Assembly (NCBI GenBank): GCA_029260655.1
Contig: JAJDCU010000029.1
Coordinates: 1-34,929 of the forward strand
Reading direction: 5' to 3'
Source: Phycisphaeraceae bacterium
GTDB lineage: Bacteria > Planctomycetota > Phycisphaerae > Phycisphaerales > Phycisphaeraceae
Length of the DNA stretch: 34,929 bases
Shown in pieces: positions 18,766-27,067 of this stretch. The position numbers and the translations under genes were made by a program. The stretch's first letter is position 1. Every line of letters starts with the position of its first letter. Below the pieces are notes generated by a model, which worked only from the letters and a program-made list of their open reading frames with translations, searched no databases and had not been told where the DNA came from.

Positions 18766-19725
18766 ATGCCCCCGTGCGTGCTGATCACCGAGGCGCTAGC
18801 TAAGCCGGCGGACGTCTGGCTGGCCCAGCACGCCGATGTTTTGCGCTGCGCTTATGACGACCCGGGGCTTGCCGAGCAACTCGCCTTGGCGGACGGGCTT
18901 GTCGTGCGGACGTACACGATCGTGGATGAAGCGTTTCTCGATCGCGCACCCGGGTTGAAGGTGATCGGCCGGGCGGGCGTGGGGCTTGACAACATCGACC
19001 TGGATGCGTGCAAACGGCGGGGGGTCCGGGTCGTCCACACGCCGGACGCCAACACCCAAGCCGTGGTCGAGTATGTGCTCGCGCTGATGCTGGATCACTA
19101 TCGGCCTCGCACGGACCTGCCGCCGGAGACAGGCGGGGGCGACTCCGGGGACACGTTCCACCGCCTGCGCAAGACCGAGGTCGGCCGGCAACTTGATCAA
19201 CTGACCCTCGGGATCGTCGGGTTCGGGCGGATCGGTAAACGCTTAGGAAAAGCCGCACACGCGATCGGGATGAAACTCCTGGTCTGCGATCTTCTGCCCG
19301 AGGTCCAGCTCCGCAAGGCGGTGGACTACCCGTTCGACTTCGTGGATCACGAAACGCTCTACGCCAAGAGCGACATCGTCACCCTCCACGCCGACGGCCG
19401 GCCGAGCAACCGTCACATGCTCAATGCCCAGTTGCTCAATCACCTGCGCGACGACTGCCTGTTCATCAACGCCGCACGGGGCATGCTCGTCGACAGCGCC
19501 GCGCTCGCGGCATGGGCCAAGGCGCATCGCGATGCACAGGTCATCCTAGACGTCCACGACCCCGAGCCGCCGCCGGCGGACTACCCGCTCTATGACCTGC
19601 CCAACGTTCGCCTGCTCCCACACATCGCGTCACGCACCGAGCAGGCGCTAAGCAACATGAGCTGGGTCGTGAAAGACGTCGTCGCCGTGCTGGACGGCCA
19701 AGAGCCCACGCACCCGGCGGGGTGA
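18766..19725 (+). CDS. D-2-hydroxyacid dehydrogenase (PGDH-like)
   Basis: 319 aa NAD-dependent D-isomer-specific 2-hydroxyacid dehydrogenase, most like phosphoglycerate dehydrogenase. Substrate-domain motifs are VVRTYTIVDEAFL and LKVIGRAGVGLDNIDLDAC; the Rossmann motif G152-F-G154-R-I-G157 follows LTLGIV; the catalytic triad is Arg238 (NAARGMLVD), Glu267 (DVHDPEPP) and His286 (LLPHIASR). A short Gly/Asp-rich insertion (ETGGGDSGD, about 121-129) precedes the Rossmann domain. There is no C-terminal ACT domain, unlike full-length serine-pathway SerA enzymes. No strong ribosome site precedes the ATG. It lies 87 nt after the ferredoxin gene with a repeat array between. The substrate is not determined by sequence alone. 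Confidence 0.9.
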   Translation: MPPCVLITEALAKPADVWLAQHADVLRCAYDDPGLAEQLALADGLVVRTYTIVDEAFLDRAPGLKVIGRAGVGLDNIDLDACKRRGVRVVHTPDANTQAVVEYVLALMLDHYRPRTDLPPETGGGDSGDTFHRLRKTEVGRQLDQLTLGIVGFGRIGKRLGKAAHAIGMKLLVCDLLPEVQLRKAVDYPFDFVDHETLYAKSDIVTLHADGRPSNRHMLNAQLLNHLRDDCLFINAARGMLVDSAALAAWAKAHRDAQVILDVHDPEPPPADYPLYDLPNVRLLPHIASRTEQALSNMSWVVKDVVAVLDGQEPTHPAG

Positions 19726-20043
19726 CCGGGTTGGGGCGCTCGCAGACACCATGAGCGCGGGGCGCGATTTGCTTGCGCGGTGCGGGCTCAAGCATACGAG
19801 CTGATCACCGCTTGACATAAAAAAACCCCGCCTTGGGGATGACGGGGTTCCGGGGCCTGCACGGATAGTAGAAAGATCAGGTCCCTGTTGGGTGTTGACC
19901 GGGCCGTGGCGGGGAGGCCAGGTACCTGCGGGACATCATCTCTTTTTGGGAGATCCCGCAACGGGCTGACGGCAACGTTTCCTTCTCCTTCTCTGAACAC
20001 CCCCAAGCTCAAGGTCTGGTCGCTGATCCGTACGGAGGTTGTT
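19726..20043. other. Intergenic region with terminator and hairpin
   Basis: Convergent gap between the 2-hydroxyacid dehydrogenase and the PEP-CTERM gene ending at 20044. It contains a minus-strand terminator (19818-19849) and an imperfect hairpin at 19928-19959 (GCGGGA/TCCCGC plus TCTC/GAGA with a bulge). No gene recognised. Confidence 0.5.
19818..19849 (-). terminator. Rho-independent terminator
   Basis: Stem AACCCCG (19824-19830) with CGGGGTT (19843-19849). On the minus strand the stem is followed by a run of seven or eight T, so it terminates transcription of the PEP-CTERM gene at 20044-20757; on the plus strand it may also slow read-through from the dehydrogenase gene. Confidence 0.75.
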
Positions 20044-20757
20044 TCACCGTTTCACGCCGGTCTTTTTCCGCCGACGGATCAGCACCATTCCTGCGCCGAG
20101 CATGAGCGCAGCGCTGGTGGGTTCGGGGACGACGAAGAACGTGCTGTTGGCCGTGGCTGAATCACCCGGGCTCAGGACGATCGAATGGGTGATCCCCAGG
20201 GTGCCGACCAGGTTCCGGCTCGTTGTGCCAGCATCCCCCGCGGCGTTGACGGCGGTTCCGCCGACCGCGCCCACCAGCAGGCTAAAGGGGTCGTTGTAAA
20301 GGGTCGACTCAACGGCCCCATCAATCAGCCCGGCGAATACGGACGAACCGGTCGGCGCAGCCAGCAGGGCGGTGCCGTTGAAATTCGCGTCGGCCAGCGT
20401 CAGCGCTGAGGAACTGTTGAACTGAGCCCCGGCGGGAACTGAAACGGAGACGGGGGTTGCGACGTTGAAGACGAACGACTGCTGCATCCCGGAGGTGTTC
20501 GTGATCGCGAAGACGCCACTGACACCGGGGTCGGTATCGATCAGCAGGTCCCACTGCGCCTGCCACATGCCCACCATCATCATGCTGCCTTCCCAGTCGA
20601 AGGTGCCATCGAGGTTGTCTTGAAACAGGGTGGTCCCTGGCATCGTTGGCGAGATCATCATGGCGTTGCCGACCGGACCGATCTGCAGGCTCGGCTGCGC
20701 CTGGGCAACCGACGCTGTGATGAAAATGCTTGCGATGAGTATGCGAATAACCGGCAT
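20044..20757 (-). CDS. PEP-CTERM protein, small
   Basis: 237 aa. GGAGAGGG precedes the ATG. A signal peptide covers about 1-21 (RILIASIFITASVAQAQ). The C-terminus VVPEPTSAALMLGAGMVLIRRRKK is a PEP-CTERM sorting signal with the characteristic basic tail. The body (about 25-205) is a beta-rich Ser/Thr/Asn/Gly domain (WDLLIDTDPGVSGVFAITNTSG, FVFNVATPVSVSVPAG, HSIVLSPGDSATANSTFFV) resembling exported choice-of-anchor style proteins; no precise family is claimed. The last residues overlap the long antisense frames but codon usage and signal support this strand. A clear terminator lies about 195 nt downstream. Confidence 0.85.
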   Translation of the reverse strand: MPVIRILIASIFITASVAQAQPSLQIGPVGNAMMISPTMPGTTLFQDNLDGTFDWEGSMMMVGMWQAQWDLLIDTDPGVSGVFAITNTSGMQQSFVFNVATPVSVSVPAGAQFNSSSALTLADANFNGTALLAAPTGSSVFAGLIDGAVESTLYNDPFSLLVGAVGGTAVNAAGDAGTTSRNLVGTLGITHSIVLSPGDSATANSTFFVVPEPTSAALMLGAGMVLIRRRKKTGVKR

Positions 20758-20974
20758 CTTTGTTCCCTCTCCAGATGAGCCCGTGCAAGCTGCGCGGAAC
20801 CGCGCCGACCTGCGACCGTTGTTAAAACGCGGGCCGGTTGGTTTGGCCGTCTTGAAAGCAAGGGGCGGCGGCCGAGAGGCCTGTCCTCCCCTCCTTACAT
20901 ATGTTTTGACGCCCCCCGAGGCATCCTGCCTGCGGATGATTTCTCAAAAAAATGAAAAATACCGCAGCAGGCCT

Positions 20975-21448
20975 TCAACGGGCTTTGTTGCCCTGCTCAG
21001 GGGTGATGTGGTCCCCGGCGTTGTCGCGCAGACCGGTGGCGATCGCGTCCACCAGCCGTTGGCGTTGGGCGGAGTTCAATCGGTGCCGTGCGACCAGGAC
21101 GAATTGCGCAACCCGTTTTTCCAGCTTGACTTCCACGTCGATCACCCGGTCCAGCTGCTGGATAATCTGCTCGTCCGTGGAGGCGGTTTCGGTGATCAGG
21201 TCAGCCAGCGTGGCCCGGTGATCCCCCAGTTGCTTGGCAAGGTCGGCGCTTTGCTCAAAGAACGTCGGATCGTCCTGGTCGATCTCGGCCCGCTGGGCGG
21301 GGCTCAGTTCCAACCAGTCGTAGAGCGCCAGGCGGCGCACATCGGTGAGGTCCCCGTCGGCTCCCACCGCCGCGGTGGCGAGGTAGGCCAGCAGCGCGCA
21401 TCCCAGGCAGCAGAGGGTCAGGGTCAGGTATCGGGTCCAGGATTTCAT
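20975..21448 (-). CDS. Spy/CnrX-like periplasmic protein
   Basis: 157 aa with an N-terminal membrane segment (about 6-26) and a helical periplasmic domain. Two LTxxQ-like motifs (LSPAQRAEI near 48-56 and LNSAQRQRL near 126-134) and long amphipathic helices point to the Spy/CpxP/heavy-metal-resistance (CnrX-type) family, whose members sense or bind metals or misfolded proteins and signal to anti-sigma factors. The start overlaps the anti-sigma stop by 4 nt (ATGA), so translation is coupled. Together with the sigma and anti-sigma genes upstream it makes a three-gene signalling operon. No His/Met metal cluster is visible, so metal sensing is not assured. Confidence 0.75.
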   Translation of the reverse strand: MKSWTRYLTLTLCCLGCALLAYLATAAVGADGDLTDVRRLALYDWLELSPAQRAEIDQDDPTFFEQSADLAKQLGDHRATLADLITETASTDEQIIQQLDRVIDVEVKLEKRVAQFVLVARHRLNSAQRQRLVDAIATGLRDNAGDHITPEQGNKAR

Positions 21449-21951
21449 GGCGTCTCTCCAGGTGCTTGCTGATCGGGTGTTGGCTGGTCGTGACGGCCTA
21501 AGATCACCTCCGAGAACATCCCCGGCGAACCGTTCTGGAACACCGTCAGGAGCAGGGCTTGGTCCGGGATGGGGGCGGATGCTGACAGGCTAAAGTCTGG
21601 TGCAGAACCCGTTCGTTGGATCGTCCCGGCTACCACGCCCAACAGCCCCGACACGGCTAGTGCCGCCGCGATGCGTGACAGCCTCGGCAACGCCGACGGC
21701 CTCACCGGCCCCGCAGCAGCCGATTCCGTGGTGACCTGCGCGAGCACACGCTCGGTTACGTCAGGGGTGGGCGACGGCACATCCCAATCACCTAGTTGGT
21801 CCCATGTCTGGCGCATCGATTCCATCCGTTTGGAACAGTCGTCACACCCGCGCATGTGCTCTTGGGCATCTTCCTGTTGTGGCTTATCCATATGCCCGCT
21901 CAACATCGAGACCAGCTCTGAATCCGTGATGTGGTTCGACTTATCAACCAT
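21445..21951 (-). CDS. Anti-sigma factor with zinc-binding ZAS domain
   Basis: 168 aa single-pass membrane protein. The N-terminal cytoplasmic domain (1-70) carries the ZAS motif His32-x3-Cys36-x2-Cys39 (HMRGCDDC), which coordinates zinc and clamps the sigma factor. The transmembrane helix is about 93-110 (IAAALAVSGLLGVVAGTI). The C-terminal part (about 111-168, ALLLTVFQNGSPGMFSEVILG) is outside. It starts 29 nt after the sigma gene and overlaps the Spy/CnrX-like gene, as expected for a cognate regulator. Signal and release mechanism are unknown. Confidence 0.85.
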   Translation of the reverse strand: MVDKSNHITDSELVSMLSGHMDKPQQEDAQEHMRGCDDCSKRMESMRQTWDQLGDWDVPSPTPDVTERVLAQVTTESAAAGPVRPSALPRLSRIAAALAVSGLLGVVAGTIQRTGSAPDFSLSASAPIPDQALLLTVFQNGSPGMFSEVILGRHDQPTPDQQAPGETP

Positions 21952-21980
21952 TAGACGTACCTGACAGCCCGATCCGGCGA

Positions 21981-22538
21981 TTACTTGCCGTATTCATTGT
22001 AAACCGTGGTCAATTTCTTCCTCAGGTTCGCTAAGGCCCGCACGATCAGCGATTCCACCGCCGACTCAGTCCAGCCCGTGATCTCCGCGATCTGGCGGTG
22101 ACGCATGCCGTGATACCGCTGGAGCACCAGGGCCGTCCGCTGACGGTCCGGCAGGTCGGCAACCGCGCCGCGGATCAGCTCGATCAGTTCGTGTTGAACA
22201 AGCGGGTCCTGCTGCGAATCTTTCCGGTCGGGGTAGGCCTTATCTACCGCCGACATCTGAAGCACGTGCCGTCTCTGCTCGTCGATGCACAGATTCACCA
22301 GGATCCGGTAGAACCAGGTCCGGAACCGGGCATCGGCCCGAAAACCGCCGGCCCCCCGATACACACGGATAAACGCCTCCTGGACCACGTCCTCGGCCAG
22401 GTCCCACCGCTGAAGCAGCCGGTACGCCAGACGCAGCGCCTCGTCCTGATGCCGATGGATCAATGCCGCCAGCGCATCAATCTGGCCCCTCGCCAATTCG
22501 GTCATCAGTTCGGTATCGGTGGGGGTCGGCTGATTCAT
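21981..22538 (-). CDS. ECF RNA polymerase sigma factor
   Basis: 185 aa extracytoplasmic-function (RpoE-like) sigma factor. Region 2 spans about 14-85 (HQDEALRLAYRLLQRWDLAEDVVQEAFIRVYRG, FRTWFYRILVNLCIDEQRR), and region 4 spans about 118-175 (LPDRQRTALVLQRYHGMRHRQIAEITGWTESAVESLIVRALANLRKK). Region 1 and region 3 are absent, as usual. It is followed by its probable anti-sigma factor (29 nt) and a periplasmic Spy/CnrX-like protein. The ATG has only a weak ribosome site. No convincing autoregulatory ECF promoter could be placed in the 134-nt upstream gap. Confidence 0.93.
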   Translation of the reverse strand: MNQPTPTDTELMTELARGQIDALAALIHRHQDEALRLAYRLLQRWDLAEDVVQEAFIRVYRGAGGFRADARFRTWFYRILVNLCIDEQRRHVLQMSAVDKAYPDRKDSQQDPLVQHELIELIRGAVADLPDRQRTALVLQRYHGMRHRQIAEITGWTESAVESLIVRALANLRKKLTTVYNEYGK

Positions 22539-22672
22539 ACGCCATCAAGGCAAAGCTCGAAGTACATAAGCCCGGTCACGATCACCGCCCACGCTATGGT
22601 AGGAACTCCACGCCACGCTGTCACGGACCAACCTTCAAAGCCATCACCGGTCAAGCATGCGGTGACGGCAGA

Positions 22673-24085
22673 TCAGGATCCGGTGTTGGTGTCTAAAGCC
22701 CGCTCGACCGTTCTTCTTAGCCTTACAAACCCGACCTCCGCGATCAGGGCCAGGGCGGTGGTGATCAGGAAGATGTGCACGCCGATGCCGGCGAAGGCGG
22801 GGACCTGCGTGGTGATGCCGGGAATCGCGATGGGGTTCCAGCCGTAGAGGAGTGTGACGGCGAGGTAGGGCGCGAGGAAACCGCGGACGCCGGTGAGTGT
22901 GACGTGGATGCCCATGTATAAGGGGACCATGCGTCGGTCGGCGAAGTCGTTGTGGCCGAGGTTCCAGGCGAGCATCCCGCCGCCTCGTGATGCGCCGTCG
23001 ATGATGCGGGGCAGGGCGAACAGGCCGACGAGCCCGGTGATGCCCGCGAGCCAGTTGCCAAACTGCGCGGCGATCCAGAACAGGCCCTGTCGAGTGCGGA
23101 AGCGGGTGATGTGGACCTTGTCTAGGTAGCGTGCCCAGGCCGGGACGGTCATCATCGCCACCGCCATCGGTATCGTCGTGGTCAACAAAATACTCACGGC
23201 GTATTCGTACTTGATTTCGGAGGTGAGCTGGATGACCAGGCGTATGAGTGCGAAGTTTCCGATGAGGTTGGCCATCCCGCCGACGAACTGCCAGATCATG
23301 TACCAGCGGTAGTCGTGGTCTTCGCGGAGGATGGTCCAGACCGAGTGCCGTTGGCGGGGTTGCGCGTCGGGCTCGAAGGCGTAGACGTGTCCCGGTTCGC
23401 CGTGGGGTTGCGGCTTGGCGGTGGGCAGGCGTTCGAACGCGAGCAGGTGCTTCTCACCGCGCAGACGGATGCGTGAAAACGAAATCACCCCCACCGCTGA
23501 AAACAGCGCGACCGCCCGGTAGAGCCATCGGAAGCTGTCGGGCGAAATGTCCTGGATAAAGAACCCGGCCAACGGCCCCATCGCGATGACCAGGCTCGCC
23601 AGCACGGTGAATCGTCCGGTGATCTGGGCGCGGCTGGCCTCCGGGTAATTCTGACGCCAGACCGTGCTGCGCAGGGTGACCATCCCCGCCAGGGCGCATC
23701 GAGAGAGGATGACCACCGCCACCAGCAGCGACGGGCCGGGCCTGACCGTCGGCAGAAACGAGATGGCGGCGAGCAGCAGCAGCACCGACGCCTGAAGCGC
23801 CGCGATGAACGGAATCTTCCGCCTGCCACGCGCGAGCATCGCCCACATGAAGCTGGTGAGGTTGGCGAAGATCGGCGCGGCCATGATCGTCGCCAGCTCG
23901 AACTCAGAGACGTGAAATGTCTTTTTCGCCAACACGCCGATCACCCCGGACTCGAGCATGGCGACCGCGGCGGGGAAGGTCGAGGCGGTGACCAGCTCGC
24001 GCGCGTAGCTTGGCCTGGCCATCAGGGGCTTGCTGGCGGGGCGGAAGTTATCCAGGGATCGAAACAGCATGAGAATCCCCATCAT
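22673..24085 (-). CDS. MFS transporter
   Basis: 470 aa polytopic membrane protein, about 10-12 predicted helices, of major facilitator type. Helices are recognisable at TIMAAPIFANLTSFMWAML, ALQASVLLLLAAISFL, LLVAVVILSRCALAGMV, FTVLASLVIAMGPLAGF, LLTTTIPMAVAMMTVPAW, NWLAGITGLVGLFALPRI and GIGVHIFLITTALALIAEV. A charged central loop (about 212-250, RGEKHLLAFERLPTAKPQPHGEPGHVYAF) joins the halves. The start is placed at the ATG-ATG pair (24085 or 24082); a longer frame exists but would overlap the divergent gamma-glutamyltranspeptidase promoter. The substrate is unknown; the neighbour suggests peptides or amino acids only by association. Confidence 0.8.
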   Translation of the reverse strand: MMGILMLFRSLDNFRPASKPLMARPSYARELVTASTFPAAVAMLESGVIGVLAKKTFHVSEFELATIMAAPIFANLTSFMWAMLARGRRKIPFIAALQASVLLLLAAISFLPTVRPGPSLLVAVVILSRCALAGMVTLRSTVWRQNYPEASRAQITGRFTVLASLVIAMGPLAGFFIQDISPDSFRWLYRAVALFSAVGVISFSRIRLRGEKHLLAFERLPTAKPQPHGEPGHVYAFEPDAQPRQRHSVWTILREDHDYRWYMIWQFVGGMANLIGNFALIRLVIQLTSEIKYEYAVSILLTTTIPMAVAMMTVPAWARYLDKVHITRFRTRQGLFWIAAQFGNWLAGITGLVGLFALPRIIDGASRGGGMLAWNLGHNDFADRRMVPLYMGIHVTLTGVRGFLAPYLAVTLLYGWNPIAIPGITTQVPAFAGIGVHIFLITTALALIAEVGFVRLRRTVERALDTNTGS

Positions 24086-24175
24086 GCCGGGCCGGGGCGT
24101 GCGTGTCGAGCCGGGAGACGGCCGGCTGTTAGAATACGTGACCCCAGAAACAGGCCTGGGCAAGAAAGGTCAGAC

Positions 24176-25879
24176 ATGAAACGTATTGGCATGCGGGCGT
24201 TGGCGGTCGGGTTGATAGCGGTCCTTTGCTGCGTCGGTCAGGCAAGCGCGGGACCGGCAACGGCAAAGGACGGGATGGTGGCGACGGTCCACCCGCTGGC
24301 GACGCAGGCGGGGATCGATGCGTTTAAGCGCGGGGGCAACGCGATCGATGCGGCGGTGGCGGCGGCGCTGACGTTGGGCGTCGTCGACACGCACAACTCA
24401 GGGATCGGCGGCGGTTGCTTTGCGCTGATCCGGTTGGCGGACGGGACGGTCCTTGCGCTGGACGGGCGTGAGATGGCGCCGGGCAAAGCGACCCGCGACA
24501 TGTTCATCCGTGACGGCAAGGCCGATCCGAAGCTCAGCCAGACCGGCGCGTTGGCGATCGGTGTGCCGGGGTCGCTGGCGGTGTACGACTACGCGCTGAA
24601 GCACGGCGGCAAACTCACGCTTGCAGACCTGATCGACCCGGCGGCCTTGATCGCCGAGCAGGGCTTTGAGATCGACGCGGCGTTCGCTTCACGGCTTGGC
24701 GGGGTCGCTGAGCTACTTGCGCAGTTCCCGGGATCCGCGGCGCTGATGCTCGATGCGGACGGCAACCCTTGGCCGGTGGGACACATCCACAAACAGCCGG
24801 ACCTGGCAGCGACCTACCGGGCGATCGCGCGCGACGGGATCGGGCACTACTACCGGGGCCCATTCGCGCAGGCGGTTGAAAAGTGGATGTCACAAAACGG
24901 CGGGCTCGTCACGGCAAAGGACTTCGCCAACTACCGGATAGCGCAAAGAGAGCCGGTTGTCAGCGAGTACCGCGGCTACGAGGTGATCGGGTTCAGCCCG
25001 CCAAGCTCCGGGGGGGTTCATGTTGCGCAGATACTCAACATCCTCGAACAGTTCGATCTGGCGGAGATGGATGAGGTCGGGCGAGCTCATGTGCTGGCCG
25101 AGGCGATGAAGCTGGCGTTCGCCGACCGTGCACACTGGCTGGGCGACCCGGACTTCGCGGAGGTGCCCCGTGGCCTGGCCGACGCCGGCTACGCCCAGGG
25201 CCTGGCACAAAAAATCGACGTGAAAAAAACTATCTCCGTCGAGACACACGGCACACCGCCGGGCGCTTCCGACAACCTGTTTGGCCGGCATACCACGCAC
25301 ATCGCCGCCGCCGACAGCGAGGGCAACTGGGTCGCCATCACCGCGACGCTGAACACGTCCTACGGCTCGAAGGTGCTGATCCCCGGGACGGGCGTGTTTA
25401 TGAATAACCAGATGGACGATTTTTCCGCCCAGCCGGGTGTGCCTAACTACTTCGGTCTGCTGGGCGCGGAGGCCAACAGTGTTGAGGCCGGCAAGCGTCC
25501 CTTATCGAGCATGAGCCCGACGATCGTCCTTAAGGATGGCAAACCCGTGCTCACACTCGGAGCGGCCGGCGGGCCTAAGATCATCACGCAGGTCGTGCAG
25601 GCGATTGTCAATCGCGTCGACCTTGGGATGGCTCTACCCGACGCGGTGGGGGCTCCACGTATCCACCACCAGTGGCGGCCGGACCAAGTGGCGGTGGAGC
25701 GGGCGGTTGCCCCGGCGCTGATCGAGGCACTCAAAGAGCTTGGCCACGAGGTAGACACGCGCGATTCGATGGGCGTGACCCAGGCGATCGGCGTGACCGA
25801 TGACGGTGATTTGATCGGTGTGCATGATCCGCGCGCCAGCAACGGCGCCGCCGGCGGGTACGACCGGGAGACCCCATAG
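24176..25879 (+). CDS. ggt: Gamma-glutamyltranspeptidase
   Basis: 567 aa exported enzyme that cleaves gamma-glutamyl bonds, for example in glutathione, and matures by self-cleavage at a catalytic Thr. AAAGGT precedes the ATG; a signal peptide covers about 1-23 (AVGLIAVLCCVGQASA). Recognisable motifs: GGNAIDAAVAAALTLGVVDTHNSGIGGG, DGREMAP (the Arg that binds the gamma-glutamyl carboxylate), GHYYRGPFAQ, the autocatalytic site with Thr373 in HTTH, GTGVFMNNQMDDFS, SSMSPT (oxyanion-hole serines) and GAAGGPKI. A large subunit of about 350 aa and a small subunit of about 195 aa are expected. Periplasmic. It is divergent from the MFS gene with a 90-nt gap and has no downstream partner. Confidence 0.96.
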   Translation: MKRIGMRALAVGLIAVLCCVGQASAGPATAKDGMVATVHPLATQAGIDAFKRGGNAIDAAVAAALTLGVVDTHNSGIGGGCFALIRLADGTVLALDGREMAPGKATRDMFIRDGKADPKLSQTGALAIGVPGSLAVYDYALKHGGKLTLADLIDPAALIAEQGFEIDAAFASRLGGVAELLAQFPGSAALMLDADGNPWPVGHIHKQPDLAATYRAIARDGIGHYYRGPFAQAVEKWMSQNGGLVTAKDFANYRIAQREPVVSEYRGYEVIGFSPPSSGGVHVAQILNILEQFDLAEMDEVGRAHVLAEAMKLAFADRAHWLGDPDFAEVPRGLADAGYAQGLAQKIDVKKTISVETHGTPPGASDNLFGRHTTHIAAADSEGNWVAITATLNTSYGSKVLIPGTGVFMNNQMDDFSAQPGVPNYFGLLGAEANSVEAGKRPLSSMSPTIVLKDGKPVLTLGAAGGPKIITQVVQAIVNRVDLGMALPDAVGAPRIHHQWRPDQVAVERAVAPALIEALKELGHEVDTRDSMGVTQAIGVTDDGDLIGVHDPRASNGAAGGYDRETP

Positions 25880-25936
25880 CCCGGCCGGCTTCGTCCCGCG
25901 CTTGGTCGACCGGGCGTTGATGCACGGGCGGCCCGC

Positions 25937-25988
25937 TAGATCGCCTGCACAGTCGGCATGATCCAACTCGGAAACCCGAGGCGATCTA
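25937..25988. repeat. Perfect 10-bp inverted repeat
   Basis: TAGATCGCCT and AGGCGATCTA are exact reverse complements separated by 32 nt, about 60 nt downstream of the ggt stop codon. No T-run follows on either strand, so it is not a canonical terminator. Confidence 0.6.
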
Positions 25989-26189
25989 TCCGTAGTAATA
26001 CGTATCGCGACAATTACTCATGCATCACCGACGCCCGCGTTCGGAAAACATGGTTTTGTCTTTTGGGTGAGCGCGCACGGATTCATCGGGATGTGTAAAG
26101 CCAAGTGTGGCTTCATTGTCCGGCCCCTTATCGGCAGCCCGTTGAACCGTTTCCGTCAGGAACGTCCTAATCGATGCGTGCGCCGGAGG

Positions 26190-26220
26190 ACTTTTTTTGG
26201 CTGTGATTGCGCCAAAAAGT
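26190..26220. terminator. Possible bidirectional hairpin terminator
   Basis: A stem formed by ACTTTTTTTGGC and GCCAAAAAGT with a 9-nt loop. The GC part is short and the T/A runs lie within the stem, so termination is possible but not certain. Confidence 0.3.
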
Positions 26221-26338
26221 AGCCATACGATCCTCTAACAGAACCTCTTAATATCTATCCGGTTTGACCCGAAAACAAAAGTGGAGGCTCCGGTACCCCT
26301 AACGTTACTAGTTGCCACAAAAAGGATAAGACCGCCCG

Positions 26339-27067
26339 ATGTGCTGTCCTCGCCTGCTCAAAATCTGGACTGTCTGTGCGTTGTTTTGTGGCTGTTGTGG
26401 GATGCTGGTCGGCTGCGATCCGAGTTCTGCGGACGCGGGGTCCGGCGGTGAGTCCGGGGGTGGGCCCGGGGGTGGGTCGGGGGGGCATGACACTGCGCTT
26501 GCCGCATCCGAGCACGCGTCCTGGCCGATCGACGAGCAGACCGGGCTCGTGCGACAGGTGACCAAGTTTGTGCAGGCGGCCGAGGCCGACCCTTCGTTGG
26601 TCCTGATGGGCGAACTGCCAGGTTCCCAGATGCCCCCGTGGGACATCGATCCGATCGGCGTCAAGCGGGTATCGGTGTCGCAGGTCGAGGCGATGATCGA
26701 CTCGGGGCGTTGGGCCGCGGTGGACGTCCGCAAGGACCGCGATGTGGTTGATAAGGGAACCATCCCTGGCGCATACCACATGGAGTATAAGTATCGAGGC
26801 GCCAAGTACGATGGCGAGACGCGCTTGACCCAGGCCGGGGTCGACGCCTTGTTGCAAGCCTATGACGGGATCATCCTGTTTTGTAACGGCTCGAAGTGCC
26901 CGCGCAGCTTTAACAGCAGTGTGCATGTGGTGCAGGATCTGGGCGTGCCCAGCTCGCGCGTCTGGTGGTTCCGTGCGGGGGTGCCGAGCTGGACCCGCTC
27001 GCCTCTGATCCCGATTGCGAATGAAATAACGATCAATCCAGATGCAAGCGACGGGCAAGAAAAATAG
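26339..27067 (+). CDS. Rhodanese-domain lipoprotein
   Basis: 242 aa. The N-terminus is a lipoprotein signal: hydrophobic segment (about 8-25) ending L-V-G-C26. A Gly/Ser-rich linker (about 30-50) leads to a rhodanese-like domain, about residues 110-225 (VSVSQVEAMIDSGRWAAVDVRKDRDVVDKGTIPGAYHM). The active-site loop reads Cys182-N-G-S-K-Cys187-P-R, within ILFCNGSKCPRS, so the catalytic Cys is present plus a second Cys. It is expected to be anchored in the membrane facing the periplasm. Its stop codon is immediately followed by the GTG start of a PAS-GGDEF-EAL sensor, so they form an operon. I infer that sulfur or redox state could be sensed by this pair; the sequence alone does not prove it. 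Confidence 0.85.
   Translation: MCCPRLLKIWTVCALFCGCCGMLVGCDPSSADAGSGGESGGGPGGGSGGHDTALAASEHASWPIDEQTGLVRQVTKFVQAAEADPSLVLMGELPGSQMPPWDIDPIGVKRVSVSQVEAMIDSGRWAAVDVRKDRDVVDKGTIPGAYHMEYKYRGAKYDGETRLTQAGVDALLQAYDGIILFCNGSKCPRSFNSSVHVVQDLGVPSSRVWWFRAGVPSWTRSPLIPIANEITINPDASDGQEK

Larger units (their letters stand above)
25880..26338. other. Intergenic region with several inverted repeats
   Basis: No gene recognised. Three stem-loops are visible: TAGATCGCCT (25937-25946) with AGGCGATCTA (25979-25988), a perfect 10-bp stem and 32-nt loop; AAGCCA-agtg-TGGCTT (26099-26114); and ACTTTTTTTGGC (26190-26201) with GCCAAAAAGT (26211-26220). The last could act as a bidirectional terminator. The region was searched for a cyclic-di-GMP riboswitch because of the downstream GGDEF gene; none was recognised. 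Confidence 0.5.

Noticed and set aside
20923-20973. Terminator after the Spy/CnrX-like gene
   Set aside because: CCTGC-TGCGG and CCGCAGCAGG arms exist, but the loop is about 26 nt and the T-run lies in the loop, not after the stem.
22539-22672. Autoregulatory ECF promoter upstream of the sigma gene
   Set aside because: A GGAACT box is present but on the opposite strand, and no matching -10 at the right spacing was found on the sigma-gene strand.
25880-26338. Cyclic-di-GMP riboswitch upstream of the rhodanese/GGDEF operon
   Set aside because: Neither the conserved GEMM-type core nor its tetraloop-receptor arrangement could be found; only simple stem-loops are present.
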